Source of the DNA: Lumbricus terrestris
Lineage: Eukaryota > Annelida > Clitellata > Crassiclitellata > Lumbricidae
Length of the DNA: 64,000 nt
Assembly (NCBI GenBank): GCA_949752735.1
Contig: OX457036.1
Span: forward strand, 84,209,991 to 84,273,990
Reading direction: 5' to 3'
The notes beneath the pieces were generated by a model. The model did not search any database and was not told the DNA's origin. It was given only the letters and a program-made list of their open reading frames with translations. The translations under genes and the position numbers were made by a program. This document shows positions 10,484-22,393 of this stretch, one piece after another (the first letter of the stretch is position 1; every line of letters begins with the position of its first letter).

Positions 10484-12128
10484 CCAACGTGTTGTTCTCT
10501 GCCAGTTGGCAGGTTCTTACGTCCGGTGTCCCCACTCTTCTCGTTGTTGACCTATCTCTTTTAGTTGTTGATATTCCATCCACATCATCCAGTCCAGAAT
10601 TTTCAAAACTAGAACTTGTAAAAATATGATCTTTGATTGTCAGACAGGCAGACACTATTGGCGCATCCACATGGCGTAAGCCTATAGCTGGCGGAGCACT
10701 GCAGACCTGGTGAGCAATTTGTTTAGCGAGCACCTGAACCAGCATGCAGCTAACTCAATGAGGAACTGCAAGCGAACATTCTGACTGCATACCAATGACA
10801 ACGGAAGCTTATCATCTTTCTATTCTGTTGTCGTTTCAAGTTTTAGGGTTCTAGAGTTTTATGTTTTTACATTCAATTAAAAATAATGATCTAGTAAATT
10901 CATTCTTGTTCGTGTTTTAACCTCTTCAATTTTCGTAACTATGCTTGCCTAATTTAATGTTGTAATTGTTATATTATAGAGCTTATGACCAATCATCCGT
11001 ATGACCAATAAGCCCTATGACCAATAGTCCTATTACCGATCATCCTATGATCAATGGCCCATCAGCGCTCGTGAATAAACTGGTGCCCCGCGCTTGGCTT
11101 TCAAGTGGCGCTTTAGAAATTTCGAGTTTACGATTACGATTACGAATGGCCCGTATATACGAAGAAACAGGAATTAAAGCAAAGAAAGATGAGCAAAAGT
11201 GAAACAGTACAGAATCCAGGGAGGTCAAACTGTAGATAAACTTGGACAAGGGGCTCTGGTTATCATGCCTCGGGATTTACACCCAAAACTGACAAAGAGA
11301 TCTGTTTAAAAGAATTGATGCCCATTGCCCACACTCATCTGATCCTCGGATCATCCACCTTCATTAATGACACCCGCATTAACAGCTATACTCTGGCCCT
11401 CTGGCTACTAAATTCGGACCTCCTTCTTACTACTCTTTGGAGTAGGCTTCTGACTCAATGCCGCACATGTGCAAAGGCTGTTGCCCTGCGTTTGGCTTTC
11501 GAGTGGCGCTTTAGAAGCAGCTAGAGGAGCACTTGCCCCTCGAAGACTGACACCTATTTTTCGTTCATTTAGTCATTTGTTCATTCTACGGACTTATATA
11601 GCGCACCATTATGAAACTACTTTTGAGCATCTACTTTTTGATTTTTAACAAATTTTTAAGTAAACTATTCGTATTAAAATTATACACAAAATGAAACTGA
11701 GAAATTTGCATAAGAATCCTCTTTGAAATATACCCGTATTCTTATTTTCAAGCTTTGCATTATTTTTTCAAGCTCTTACTACTAAAAACTTTAACCGTGG
11801 CTATCGTAAATATTTTGCCCCCTGCAAAAATGTCTGCGGGCGCCCATGGCACTTTGCTATTTTTACGGTTGCCAGCATTTATGAATTTAAACAAACATTA
11901 AAATGCACTTGGAAACACTACAACGTCCAGTCAACTAAAAAGCTATTACACATAGGTCTAGGTCTACTGTAAATTTTATGCATAATCGTAAACTCCAAGA
12001 GGTGACCGTAGCGAGGCGCGGTAAAATTTAATATCGATGTAGCAACTGCTGGACTTGAACAAGGTCTGCTTCTTGCGAGACTGAGTGGGATGTTTCAAAT
12101 GAGGGTTTCCAATTGCTCATGGTCAGTG
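10484..12128. other. Intergenic stretch between lectin gene and CYP20A1
   Basis: I see no convincing exon. Two copies of a short repeat resembling GCGCTTGGCTTTCAAGTGG (about 11090 and 11490; a third near 32890) and a partial LINE tail near 11580-11606 (TTATATAGCGC) are the only recognisable structures. The convergent 3' ends of the lectin gene and CYP20A1 lie on either side. Confidence 0.4.
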
Positions 12129-15100
12129 TCACAATTGCTTTGCAATCACCCACAAGTCATCTTTCATCTTCGTTAAGGCTCCAAACTTCGGTTCTGCCAC
12201 CTGATCATAAGAAAGTTCAATCTTGAAGGAACGAATAAGGAGAGACAGGAACACAGTAGCTTCGGCATATGTGAAGTTATATCCAGGACACTTTCTCTTT
12301 CCACTAAATCCGAACGGTTCAAAGGAAAACGGAGGCAATAGTGGTTCATTCTCAGGGCTGAAGCGATCTGGATCAAACCTATCAAAATGGATGAATTGCA
12401 TTATCCTACGCAGAAACCTGCTAAAACGACAGGCCTATCAATATCATTTATAAAGTTGTCTTTAAATACATTTTTTCGTATGCAATAGGCCTGTCTGGGA
12501 TAAGTCTAGTAGTCCCATCAATTAAATTTATGCCTTAGGAAATTATGAGGTTTAATAATCCTAAGTCTAGCAGTCCTTATCAGAACCAAGATATGAGACA
12601 CTTATGAAAGAATTTGGATAAGATTAATTTACAATGTGTATTGTGCATACTTGCTACGTTGTAGAATAATGCTCAATATTATTTATGGATAAAATAATGT
12701 GTCCTGATTTATAAAAAAAACTATTGGTATGAATGAATGGTCATGCATGTATCTGAAATTTTCGGTGCTCTACCTTTAGGCCCTACGTAGGCTATGGGAC
12801 CGATAATTTTATAAATTTGTGCGAAGTCAATTTTTTCATATAATTATTTGCTCCATTGTTTACTTGAATTGTCTGTATTGAATATGCAGACATGCTTTTA
12901 AAGCTAAGTCTACGTTTAGTTTAGTTAAAATGAGCAATATATACTGATGTCTATAACAACCTTTACTCAGGCCTACAATACATATCACAGTGATGAGAGC
13001 AAATCAAGTTCCGAAGCCTTTGATAATAATGAGTCGTTGTGCTGAGAATGATGCTTGCCAACTTTCGGTGTTAAATAACATTCAGTAAAAGTAAAAATCC
13101 ATCAGAAGTTATTTGAAAACAAATGCACTAACTTGAGAGGATCAGGAAATACGGATTCGTCATGAAAGCTCACACCAAGAGCATGAATTACAGGTACCTG
13201 AAACCATCCATAATACACGAACAACAAATAATGCTGGAAAGATTTAATCATAAATAAATGAATGAAGAAATTAAAAGTCTATTCTAGGAAAACTAGAGGT
13301 AGGCCTACAGCACCCTGAAATTCATACTCATATTTGCTCTTAAGTTCAATTACACTCTTGAATTAATTTATGTATAAATTTTATGGGGAAATCATTCATA
13401 GAATATTACTGCAAATATTTGAAAGTGCCTATAGAGGACCTGAAGACGTGGCCAGGCTCCATGAGTTGCTTAAAATTCTTTGAAGTCAATGAAGAAGACA
13501 CAATAGTAATCTGTTGCAGAATTTAATGCAACTGCGATAAACCATTATGTAAGTTGTCCTGTCTGGTCATCCGAGATTCGGTGTAATAACCGATAATTTT
13601 GTTCCACTGGATTCTTTGTCTTGTCTCAGTCTTCATTCTCATGCTTCTCAATATCGTCTGATAAATTATTTTACCGATGTGAAGGAGCAACGCCATGGTC
13701 TGATAGTTTTGTGCCTTGAAGCAAGTTGAACATCATAATCGCAGCACAGGTTTCTTTTAAGCGTAGAATATGTAAGACATGTGATGATAGAATAATTATG
13801 TTTCAGCATAATTATTCAGTTTATCATGGTTAAATCTCTGGTGCATTTTAAAGAAACCCATGAGGCCCCTATAGAATTTGTACTCAAGTTGAGTCATGGG
13901 GGAAAAACTAGAGCCTTACTTCAGCGGGAACTCTATATCCTCCAAGCACGATATCCAAATGATGAACACGAGCAGCAAATGTTCCAATAACTGACGCTCT
14001 CATGGATTCCTTTAACACTTGTTGTAGATACCTGTACAAGCATGACACGAGCACCGTGTTTAAAATAAAATATCGAATAACGGGGAATACGAATATCACG
14101 GTAGGCCCTATTAGCCTACCACTGTTTAATTATTAGAGTTGCGTGAACAAAGGCAGGCCTAGTCACTGTAATTAGAAAAGACCTCAGTATGACGCCAATT
14201 ATATATCACTAAAAAGATTTTGATCACAATAAACCACCAATCAATCTATTTAATGGCAAACTTTTTTAAAAATCATTATAATAATGCGCTGTAGGTTATA
14301 GGCTACTTCAATATTCATTTTGAATATGTAAGCAACCTTTTATCGGCACTTACTTCATGTTGCTTGCCATCTCAGCAGTCATTTCAGTGCTTGTACCAAG
14401 AACAGTGAGTAACTCAGTCCTTACTTTGTTCTGCACTTCTTGATGAGTTGCCAGAAAATATATGCTCCATGTCAATACTGAAATTCATACACTGAAATCT
14501 CAACATACTGCAGACCATTACTCATAGCTTCTATCATGGTTGTCAATGCAAAGCCAGGATGCAGCCATTTAAAAAATCCTAACTCGGTTATTTTCTCCGT
14601 TGCATCACCATCATAATCAATCCTTAGATCTACTCTTTGTAGAGTGAATTCATGTTGCCACCTTCTCTCAAAGAAAGCGCAACACTTTACTATGAGGCAG
14701 CCATGCTTCAATCCAGGTTAACACAACATTCTATTTTGCTTTGCTTAAAAGTAAAAATATAGGCTGTGGACAAAAGTTAAACAACAGAGGTTGGACCCAG
14801 CCAGTGCTAATCCGACGCCCAAAAATATGGCTTCACAATAATTATAATAAAATTTGAAATCCTAGTGTTACTCAAAGACACCATTGCAAGTAGTTCATTT
14901 CCAAACTATCATTTTAATACTATCAGTTTTCTGGCCAGATATCCAATAGAACCTATCTCTGACTTTATCACACGATTTAACTATGCTAGTGCCAACGCTC
15001 TGGTAAGGCTAGTCTCAAGTCTGGATAAAAGAGGAGGGCAATATCAACGGCACTGCCACCCGTAAGATATCTTTTAAAACTGGAAACTATTCTCTTATTA

Positions 15101-18100
15101 GAAGCATCATAGAGGGATGAAATTGAGTCAATTACAAAAGCATATTATTATTATGAAAAGTTTTTGACTGACTATAGAATGTTAATTAATTAAAATTTCA
15201 GGAAATTAATAGAAAAATAAGGATATATTCGATGCATTACGCAATCCAGTTGTGTGAAATCCACCGATGAACAATGTCAGCATATCACTGATGGCTGTCG
15301 ATTCAGGAAGATGTAATTCTAAAACGGCATCGATTGGCAATCTGTCTTCGGCTGAACGAACCATTTGTCTCCGATTCGACAAAATGCCCAAGATCAAGTC
15401 ATCCAAAGTCTTCTTCACTGAAATGAAATGCTTCATGCACTTTTATATTCTAAAAATTCCTAATATTGGTCAATATTGTAGGTAGGCCTACCCGAAACGA
15501 TCCGAATAACTGTTGTTTTAGACATTGGGACCATACATAGCGTTTCTTCATTAACTCCAGATTTGGACACAGTGAGCGGTTTCAGAGTTACAATAGAAAA
15601 CAAAATATCCATATATATATATACCTAATGCCGATGCAGACACTAATCACACTTACTAACTTACTAACTGATGTAAAATATTTATTCTTAATGACACTTA
15701 ACATCAAGAAGGCCAGCGCAGAGAGCGCTTCTGAGTAAATTTCTTGAAGAAGCGCTATATAAATTTTCTAAATCAATATGGAATGAATTTAGTAGGCACT
15801 GTTTCAGGATCAATAAACGAATATGATGTTGATCAATATTTTCCTATTATGCTTGTAGAAGCATGAAATGCATTATAGCTCACACATAGGTTAAACTAAG
15901 CCGAAAATTAGGAAAAGCTTGATCTAGTTACTTCATGTAGCTGAAAACTGCACTGTATATAAAGGTCCTTCAATCCACACAAATCGATACACTTGTTAGA
16001 TAAATTGCAGTATATGCCTTGTCCTTCCTCTAAAGCAATTAAGGCATGCAGCACCAATAAAGATATAGGCCTATAAAATTTTACTTAGATTTATTTATGA
16101 ACATGACATTGTACATTAATATTCATCATCGTTTTCAAACGTCTAGAAAGAGAGTCATTTCATCAAATAAAAAGTTGATTTTCGCATTTGCATTATGCAT
16201 GCAGCATAAGATAGGCATGTATATTTAGGTCTAGATATGTAACGCTGGCCGCTGTTTGGCAGCTGAACTTCATGGTCCATGAGGGCACACGTCTGTTGGT
16301 ATATAATAAACACTGAATATTGATTGAAAAAGTCAAATATGTTGATATTATGTATGAATCTGAACTTACTGCATACAAACTGAGTTTCTCTAGAACTTCC
16401 TGGCTTCGGAACATCGCCAATCAGATATTTCTCCGTTTCACCCCAACACTGCACAAGAGGTCAAATATTAAACCAGGAAAATATTCAGACAATCCCATGC
16501 TAAATATTACACCCATAGGGCCGATGCAACATTTTTACAATTGCTTTACTCCACCAATTCTACATTTGGTTCATTCGCGAATTTAACACGCAACATCGAA
16601 CTGCGTCACATGAGCCATGTCGCGGAAGTTCCTGCATCCTTAGGCCTACTGTAACACTCCATAGCATGATTTCTAGCGTGACGGTCTACGACTTATCAAC
16701 TCTGACCTGGCATCTATAACAGACCGTGATTTTGAATACGATATCATTTGCAATGTCCATTACTTGGCACCTTGCGCATTATAAAAACGGCGAAATTATT
16801 ACTTATTAGATCAGATCATAATAAACAATTTGCGATAGAGTCTACTTTCAATTGAAATCTTATCCTCATTGCAATAGAAAGAAAATTTCATCAGTTATAA
16901 CGATATGAGTAAACCCCAATCAGGTATTTAATACTGCCATATATGGCAGTATAAAACAAATTGACAGCAGGTTAGCCTACTTTTAAAATGATGCATTGAA
17001 CAGAAATTCTACGAATTACTCACAAAGTCATAAGCTGTCTTTATCTTCGCAATCAGCTCTTTATTTTCTAATTCTTCTCCGCACAAGGCCTCCAGTGTGG
17101 ACTTGATGGTTAAATGATACATCTCCTCTTGTATTAAGATATGCTTATCCTCTGACCACATCTGCCATTTCTCGACTAGTTCAGTCCCAAGCTGTTAACA
17201 TACAGTCTGTTGATGTAATTATGCGAGGTCATGAATCAATTAGTACCCTGCAGATGCGACGGTACACTACACTCGTTCCTTACTAAATCGTCAGGTGATT
17301 GCAAGTACTAATTGCAATTAGGCTCATCACTGACGTTAACTGAATTAGATTATCACAGGATGTTAATGCTATTTCAAAGTTTCCTGGCAGGGCAATATTA
17401 TTATCACATGGGCCCCAGATTTGTAATCGTAATCTCAAAATTTCTACCGCATCAATCGAAAACTAAGCGCAGAGGTTCTTGTGGCCCACGCAGGCAACAA
17501 GTTACCGTCGATGAATATTCTAGCTTATAATTTTAGTGCTGCAATCTAGTAAATTATAAGCCAAGTATAAGTAACGTCATTTACATTTAGCAACCCCCAC
17601 ATATGTCTTGAAGAAGATAGAAGGGTGACACACAAAAACTGAGTCTATAAAAGTCCAACCTTGTTAAATATTGTGTAGAACTTTTTGACTGAAGTCGGGT
17701 TCAATGATTTAGAATAAGCTGAATGCCTTCGTCTTCCATCTTCACCATTAGTCAACTGTATTGTAGTTTCGCCCACAATTGGAGCCATGCCCTGAAATAG
17801 CTCCCCTGAAATTATCATAATGAAATAATCTTATTACGTACATGCGAGAACGATGTCTGATTGATCATGAGAAATAGGCGATCAATGGATTATCAAGACA
17901 ACGAATAGTTCTGTAAATATTTTTAAGTAAGGTGAGAAGTCTGAGTGGTAACCACAGTCTGAATAGAAAACAGTCAACCTTCCAGCTGCCATTGTCACTC
18001 CAAAATGATTTAGCTGAAAATTAAACTGAGGTAATTCGCAGGCAAGTCGTTCCATCGGAGTTAACCCTAGTACTGTTATGTTAAGAGTCTTGATATGCAA

Positions 18101-20479
18101 ATGTAGGCTGCTTGTACGTAGCCTACCTATATAATTACATGCTCAAGCCTTATTGATCTACATGTAGGCCTTTGCGTACGGTCATACATACGTAGGTTAC
18201 ATAATACATATTTGTCACATTTGTCAGAATTAAATTGGAGGACATCCTTACCAGGTCGGTCAAAATGTGAGGCATGCTCCTGGAAAAGCTTGCTGGATGC
18301 AATGCTGACGTACATTTTTGGACCAAACCAGAATGCAATGATAGGTCCATAATACTTGTGATACTTTTCCAAGAACTGATGCAAACTTCCACATGATTTG
18401 ATTTCGTCGAGATTTCCTTCTCTAAAAAGTGTAAATCATAATAAACCACCGCAAGAATGTTTGAGCAGCCTAATTGAAAACCTTCAGATAAGAAACTTAT
18501 TTTCAGATGCACCATAACACAAAGTAGATGTGCGTACACGTGCAATTGTGTTGTAATAAGCTGTGTGAGTGTGTGTGTGTGTGGACTAATTTTATATTGA
18601 GTTTATTATTCAGTTTAATTGCTATGCAAGAGTGATAGGCAAATGCGCGTGAAAGATCAGCGCGCGTACGACGATATTGAAGCAAGCAGCATGAGAGCGA
18701 GAGAGTGAGAGAGGCAGAGCAAGAGAGAGAGGCAGAGAGAGGTAATGAGAGACAGAAATAGGAATGAAAGCCGAGAGAGGTTTGCGTCTGAAGCAGTTTT
18801 AGTCAAGAGTTCCAGTTGAGATATTAGGAAATATCGGAAGTTAATCGTTGGCATGTTTGGACGTACCGGTATCTAGCCTAAGTAATGTTCGAGTGTCGTT
18901 TGTATAACGTTTTTATAAGCTTTGATGGGACTGAGAGAAGGAATCATGAAACTACACAACGTGTCGTCTAAGCTTACCTGCAGTAGTGAAGTAACAAGCT
19001 GTCAACTAGGCCTAAATGACTTAGTGCCTAAGGAATTTATTACCAGCGCTTAATACAAACAGCGAAACGTAATGAGGCTAGGACTCTAAGAAGCGTGAAG
19101 AACGCGAAGAGATTGGAGATTCGAGTTGTGTGAGAGGGAGCGACAGCCACTGTGCTTTTAGGTTAACAGGTGTTCTCGAGATCAAAATTACGACTCAAAA
19201 GAATGCTATAGATGGTGACGTGACTTTGTCATAATATTTGCCATGAAGCCGTTTCTAATTGTTGAATAAACTCACAGATCATTTGCTGGTTTTGGTCCAG
19301 GAATCTGCGAAGTTCCTTTGATGGCCGGTTTTTTCATTCTCTAAGTGATAAAAATAATATCAAATGCTTAATTTATTTAGACACGAGGATAAATAATATT
19401 ATGATGAGCTTTGAAATCTGTTAAACAGGTTATAATCTTAAAGCATTTTTGAAGTGTAGCATACACCCCGGCTTTCACACAAGTTCGACATCTTTTGGGA
19501 CATCAGTTAGTCTATTTAATAGACTAACTTATATCCCAAAAAGTTAGTTTAACAGATTTTAAAGTTCGTTATGAAAGGTGGTGTCATTTGTAGGCTCCTT
19601 CATAAATTTTAGTGGTTCGTTATGAAAGGTGGTGTCATTTGTAGCCTCCTTCCTAAATTTTAGGAAGAATACCTGGCGCTGAAATGTCATGGAACATTTT
19701 GTTTAGCCTACTCTTAATACTCTAGATAGTCTATGATCCGAGAGACATTCTGACTCCGAGCTTGTGTGCTACTGTTACTTTAGTCGACGAGTTCCCACCA
19801 CTAGCGTATCGAGATTCCGGACCAGATTGCAGATGCGTCCCGCTGAATGGTAGGCATGTAGGCTATTATAGGCCTACAACAGTAAAGTTCAAAGGCCAAC
19901 TGTGCGACACAAATATGTAGCAGTGTAGAGCACAACAAAGTCAATATTCATTCGTTCAAGCATTTGTAAAGCGCCTCTTCAAGATGGCTACTCAGAGGCG
20001 CTCCAGCCTTCCCGTGGTGTAATAAATTTGTCTTCAGACGAGAGAGGAAAGCCTGTGACAGAATTTTTCGAAAGGGAGCGGAGGGCCAGAGGAAGTTCAT
20101 TACAGGTTGTGGTCCTAACACCAAGAAATCACGGTTCTCCATAGGGAAAGCACGAGCAAAAGGGACTGAAAGGAAACTTTGTTCAGTCAAACGAAGGGAG
20201 CGGGGATGACGAGCACCAAGAGTATGACTACAGAGCTCACAAAGGTAGGCAGAGGCAAGGCCTAGCATGCAGTACCAGACAAGAGTGGAGATTCTACACT
20301 CGATTCGCTGCTTGAGAGGGGGCCAGACCGGCCAGTGCACTATGTATAAAATGATTTGTTATAGCTGATATCGATGCTAGCGTATCAACCGTAGACCTAA
20401 GCGAGGATAGACTTACCTGGTAAACGAAATTTATTATCAAAATGACGCAGACAGTCACAAAAACTTCCAAAATCAACAT
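12129..20479 (-). CDS. CYP20A1: Cytochrome P450 family 20 (11 exons, complete)
   Basis: Minus-strand exons in order: 20479-20417, 19340-19276, 18421-18252, 17805-17660, 17191-17024, 16448-16370, 15417-15241, 14477-14354, 14021-13910, 13197-13133 and 12378-12129. All have GT-AG borders and compatible phases, and sum to 1419 nt (472 residues; vertebrate CYP20A1 is about 462). Exon 1 is a membrane anchor (MLILEVFVTVCVILIINF). The proline-rich hinge is SQIPGPKPAND. The segment SLHQFLEKYHKYYGPIIAFW is strongly CYP20-like. The I-helix reads TLFIGGFHTTG. The heme loop is FGFSGKRKCPG, with the cysteine thiolate ligand and the full FxxGxxxCxG pattern. Predicted ER-anchored haem monooxygenase; the CYP20 substrate is unknown in any animal as far as I know. 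A LINE fragment lies in intron 1. The upstream region (20480-20800) is a CT-rich tract with no clear TATA box. Confidence 0.93.
15720..15776 (+). repeat. LINE 3' tail fragment in a CYP20A1 intron
   Basis: GAGCGCTTCTGAGTAAATTT then CTTGAAGAAGCGCTATATAA is a copy of the common LINE tail stem-loop. It lies between CYP20A1 exons 7 and 6, in the opposite orientation to the gene. Confidence 0.6.
18665..18785. repeat. GA-rich simple repeat
   Basis: Imperfect (GAGA)n tract in the intron between CYP20A1 exons 3 and 2, preceded by a short (GT)n run near 18565-18583. Confidence 0.8.
19495..19675. repeat. Short palindrome and tandem duplication in CYP20A1 intron 2
   Basis: TTTTGGGACATCAGTTAGTC is followed by its imperfect inverse around 19496-19546. 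Next, a unit of about 57 bp beginning TTCGTTATGAAAGGTGGTG is present twice (about 19565 and 19616). No coding potential. Confidence 0.6.
19945..20340 (-). mobile_element. 5'-truncated LINE fragment (RT C-terminus)
   Basis: A minus-strand open frame at 20340-19948 reads like the extreme C-terminal region of CR1/L2-like reverse transcriptases (RSLRLTEQSFLSVPFARA..., MNFLWPSAPFRKILSQAFLS). It ends in the stem-loop GAGCGCC...GGCGC and an ATG AATG-type tail. It lies inside CYP20A1 intron 1, on the same strand as the gene. Confidence 0.7.
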
Positions 20480-20654
20480 TGTAACAAAGTAACGTTGTGT
20501 GCAGTCTTTGGAGAACTATTGAAGAGTCCTATGCGAAACATCAAACTGTGTTCGGTAGTCTTTGGCGTCCACCGCCCCCCCCCCTCCGCGAGTAACTGCG
20601 ACCTCGCCGACCTAAATTAAAAAGAGGCCCACGATCACTTAGGAATACAACCCA

Positions 20655-20695
20655 CGCTCCATTCTTCTTCTCCTTCTTTCTTCCCTTCTTCTTCT

Positions 20696-20728
<33 letters not shown>

Positions 20729-20795
20729 CATCATCCTGCTCCTCCTCCCTCTTCTTCTCCTTCTCCTCCCTCTCTTGTTCCTCCTCCTTCTAGTT
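20655..20795. repeat. CT-rich microsatellite upstream of CYP20A1
   Basis: Imperfect (CTT)n/(TCC)n tract. It lies 180-320 bp upstream of the CYP20A1 start codon and reads as (GAA)n on the coding strand. It could affect promoter structure, but the sequence shows nothing more specific. Confidence 0.8.
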
Positions 20796-21086
20796 TTACC
20801 GATCGGCGAAGATGTTTATCAAGGAAAGTGGACCATGAAATTTTTGGTGCGGATATCAGACAATATTAATTATTACAAAGTAGCATCCGTCAATATATGC
20901 AGCCAAGTTTTTGCCTACAGCAGACATGGAAATGTCCTTGATGCGAAATTGTCACACACACAGCAAACCACTGATTAGGCTATTCACTACAGTCTGATGA
21001 GACCATAGGCCTACATTAAATTATAACTGCACAAAATCACGACACGAAAAAAACTCGCTGAGTTATGCAAACACGTAGGCCTAGCC

Positions 21087-22291
21087 CAGGGGTTCTCAAC
21101 CTTTTTCGTCCCGCGACACACTTAAACTTGCTATCAAATTTGGCGACACACCATTCAATCGTCATATGTCGTAAAAATATAAAAGTGCCAAAGTTAAACA
21201 TGTCTTTTCAAATTTGCTCTCAAACTTATTTATCCTTCTAAAATGCTAAACTGCTGACATTTTAAATAAATGAAAATAATTATATTGAATTTCTTTCCAA
21301 TTTTTATTATTCTAAAATTCTAAATTATTCTTCTGATCCCAATCTATAGTCGTTTCTACAACTCGACGTCAATTTAGTCATCTAATTACTAAGACCTTGT
21401 AGTCATAGCAGTTAATGGGATCTTTGTTCTTGGATTTTGCTTTGGATCATATTAAAACGCGGTTCCCCAGTTTTTGTAAGTGCAATTCGTAAGCAGGCTG
21501 AGAGGGCACCCCGACAAGTTTGTTCCTATTCTTGTTCTTTGTGTTGATCATCTGAGAAAAGCCCTGTTCAGATAAGTAGGAGCTATGAAAGGAAACCAGC
21601 TCCTTGATAGCTTTGCTTGCAAGTGACTTGTAATGTTCTTCCTTGTACGTCTTTGCCCAGAACTGAGTTCTTGATAATTGCTTACTTAAATGCTTAGCCT
21701 ATACGTGTCCTTCATTCTGGAATCACAGTGCAGCTCAACAAGTGTTTCCTGTTCATTGTTGTTCAATTCTGCTCCATTGATGTTTTCTCTGAGGAGTGTG
21801 TTCAACATTCACCTTGTCTTCTTAATGTCAGCATCTGAAGAGGATGGAAAGTATCTTCTGAAATTCAATGACAGAATATCCAAGAGTTCCACAGCAAGTG
21901 CAAGCATGGTATCTGCCAGCTTATCGTCTGCTTCGTCACTATCTGTGGCTTCTGATAGAGCAATTTTCATATTAGGGAAATCAGTGACGTCACCGGATAG
22001 CACACGATTCTAACTTCTAAATTACCTGTAGACAAAGTAGCCTATGTCAGTGTATAATGCAAGAACAACGGACGTGTGCTGTGAGAATTTAGTAGACTGA
22101 TGTTATTTAGGATTATCGATGTGTCATTTTGGAAAAGAATGGAAGATAATTATAATTTATTATCATTATTTATTAATTCGCGACACACCAATTCTTCGCG
22201 ACACACCAGCGACACACCACTTTTACGCGACACACCGCCGGTCAAGTCGCGACACACCAGTGTGTCGCGACACACCGGTTGAGAACCCCTG
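21087..22291. mobile_element. hAT (Charlie-like) element with decayed transposase, TSD GCCTAGCC
   Basis: Ends are CAGGGGTTCTCAACC and GGTTGAGAACCCCTG. GCCTAGCC is duplicated exactly at 21079-21086 and 22292-22299. Near both ends are GCGACACACC motifs, five copies near the right end. On the minus strand at about 21660-21440 a broken frame reads HYKSLASKAIKELVSFHSSY then SEQGFSQM and KNRNKLVG, the conserved C-terminal block of hAT/ZBED5-type transposases. The N-terminal part is absent, so this copy cannot encode its own transposase. It lies between CYP20A1 and the large LINE. Confidence 0.88.
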
Positions 22292-22393
22292 GCCTAGCCT
22301 ACATTGCATATACATTGCAATTTCTATAGCGCCACTTTGTAGACACAAAGGCGATTATTAAGTTGAGTGTTTCAAACCATTCAACACGTATCT

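Noticed and set aside
10230..10745. His-rich and Met-rich frames near 10.4 kb
   Set aside because: They are translations of the (CAT)n microsatellite and not conserved protein.
17882..18100. Minus frame between CYP20A1 exons 3 and 4
   Set aside because: The flanking exons already join in matching phase 1 and the peptide does not align with P450 sequence.
20775..20978. Plus-strand frame MFLLLLVLPIGEDVY... as a possible signal-peptide exon
   Set aside because: It runs out of a CT-rich microsatellite, has no downstream partner exon and lies in the CYP20A1 upstream region.
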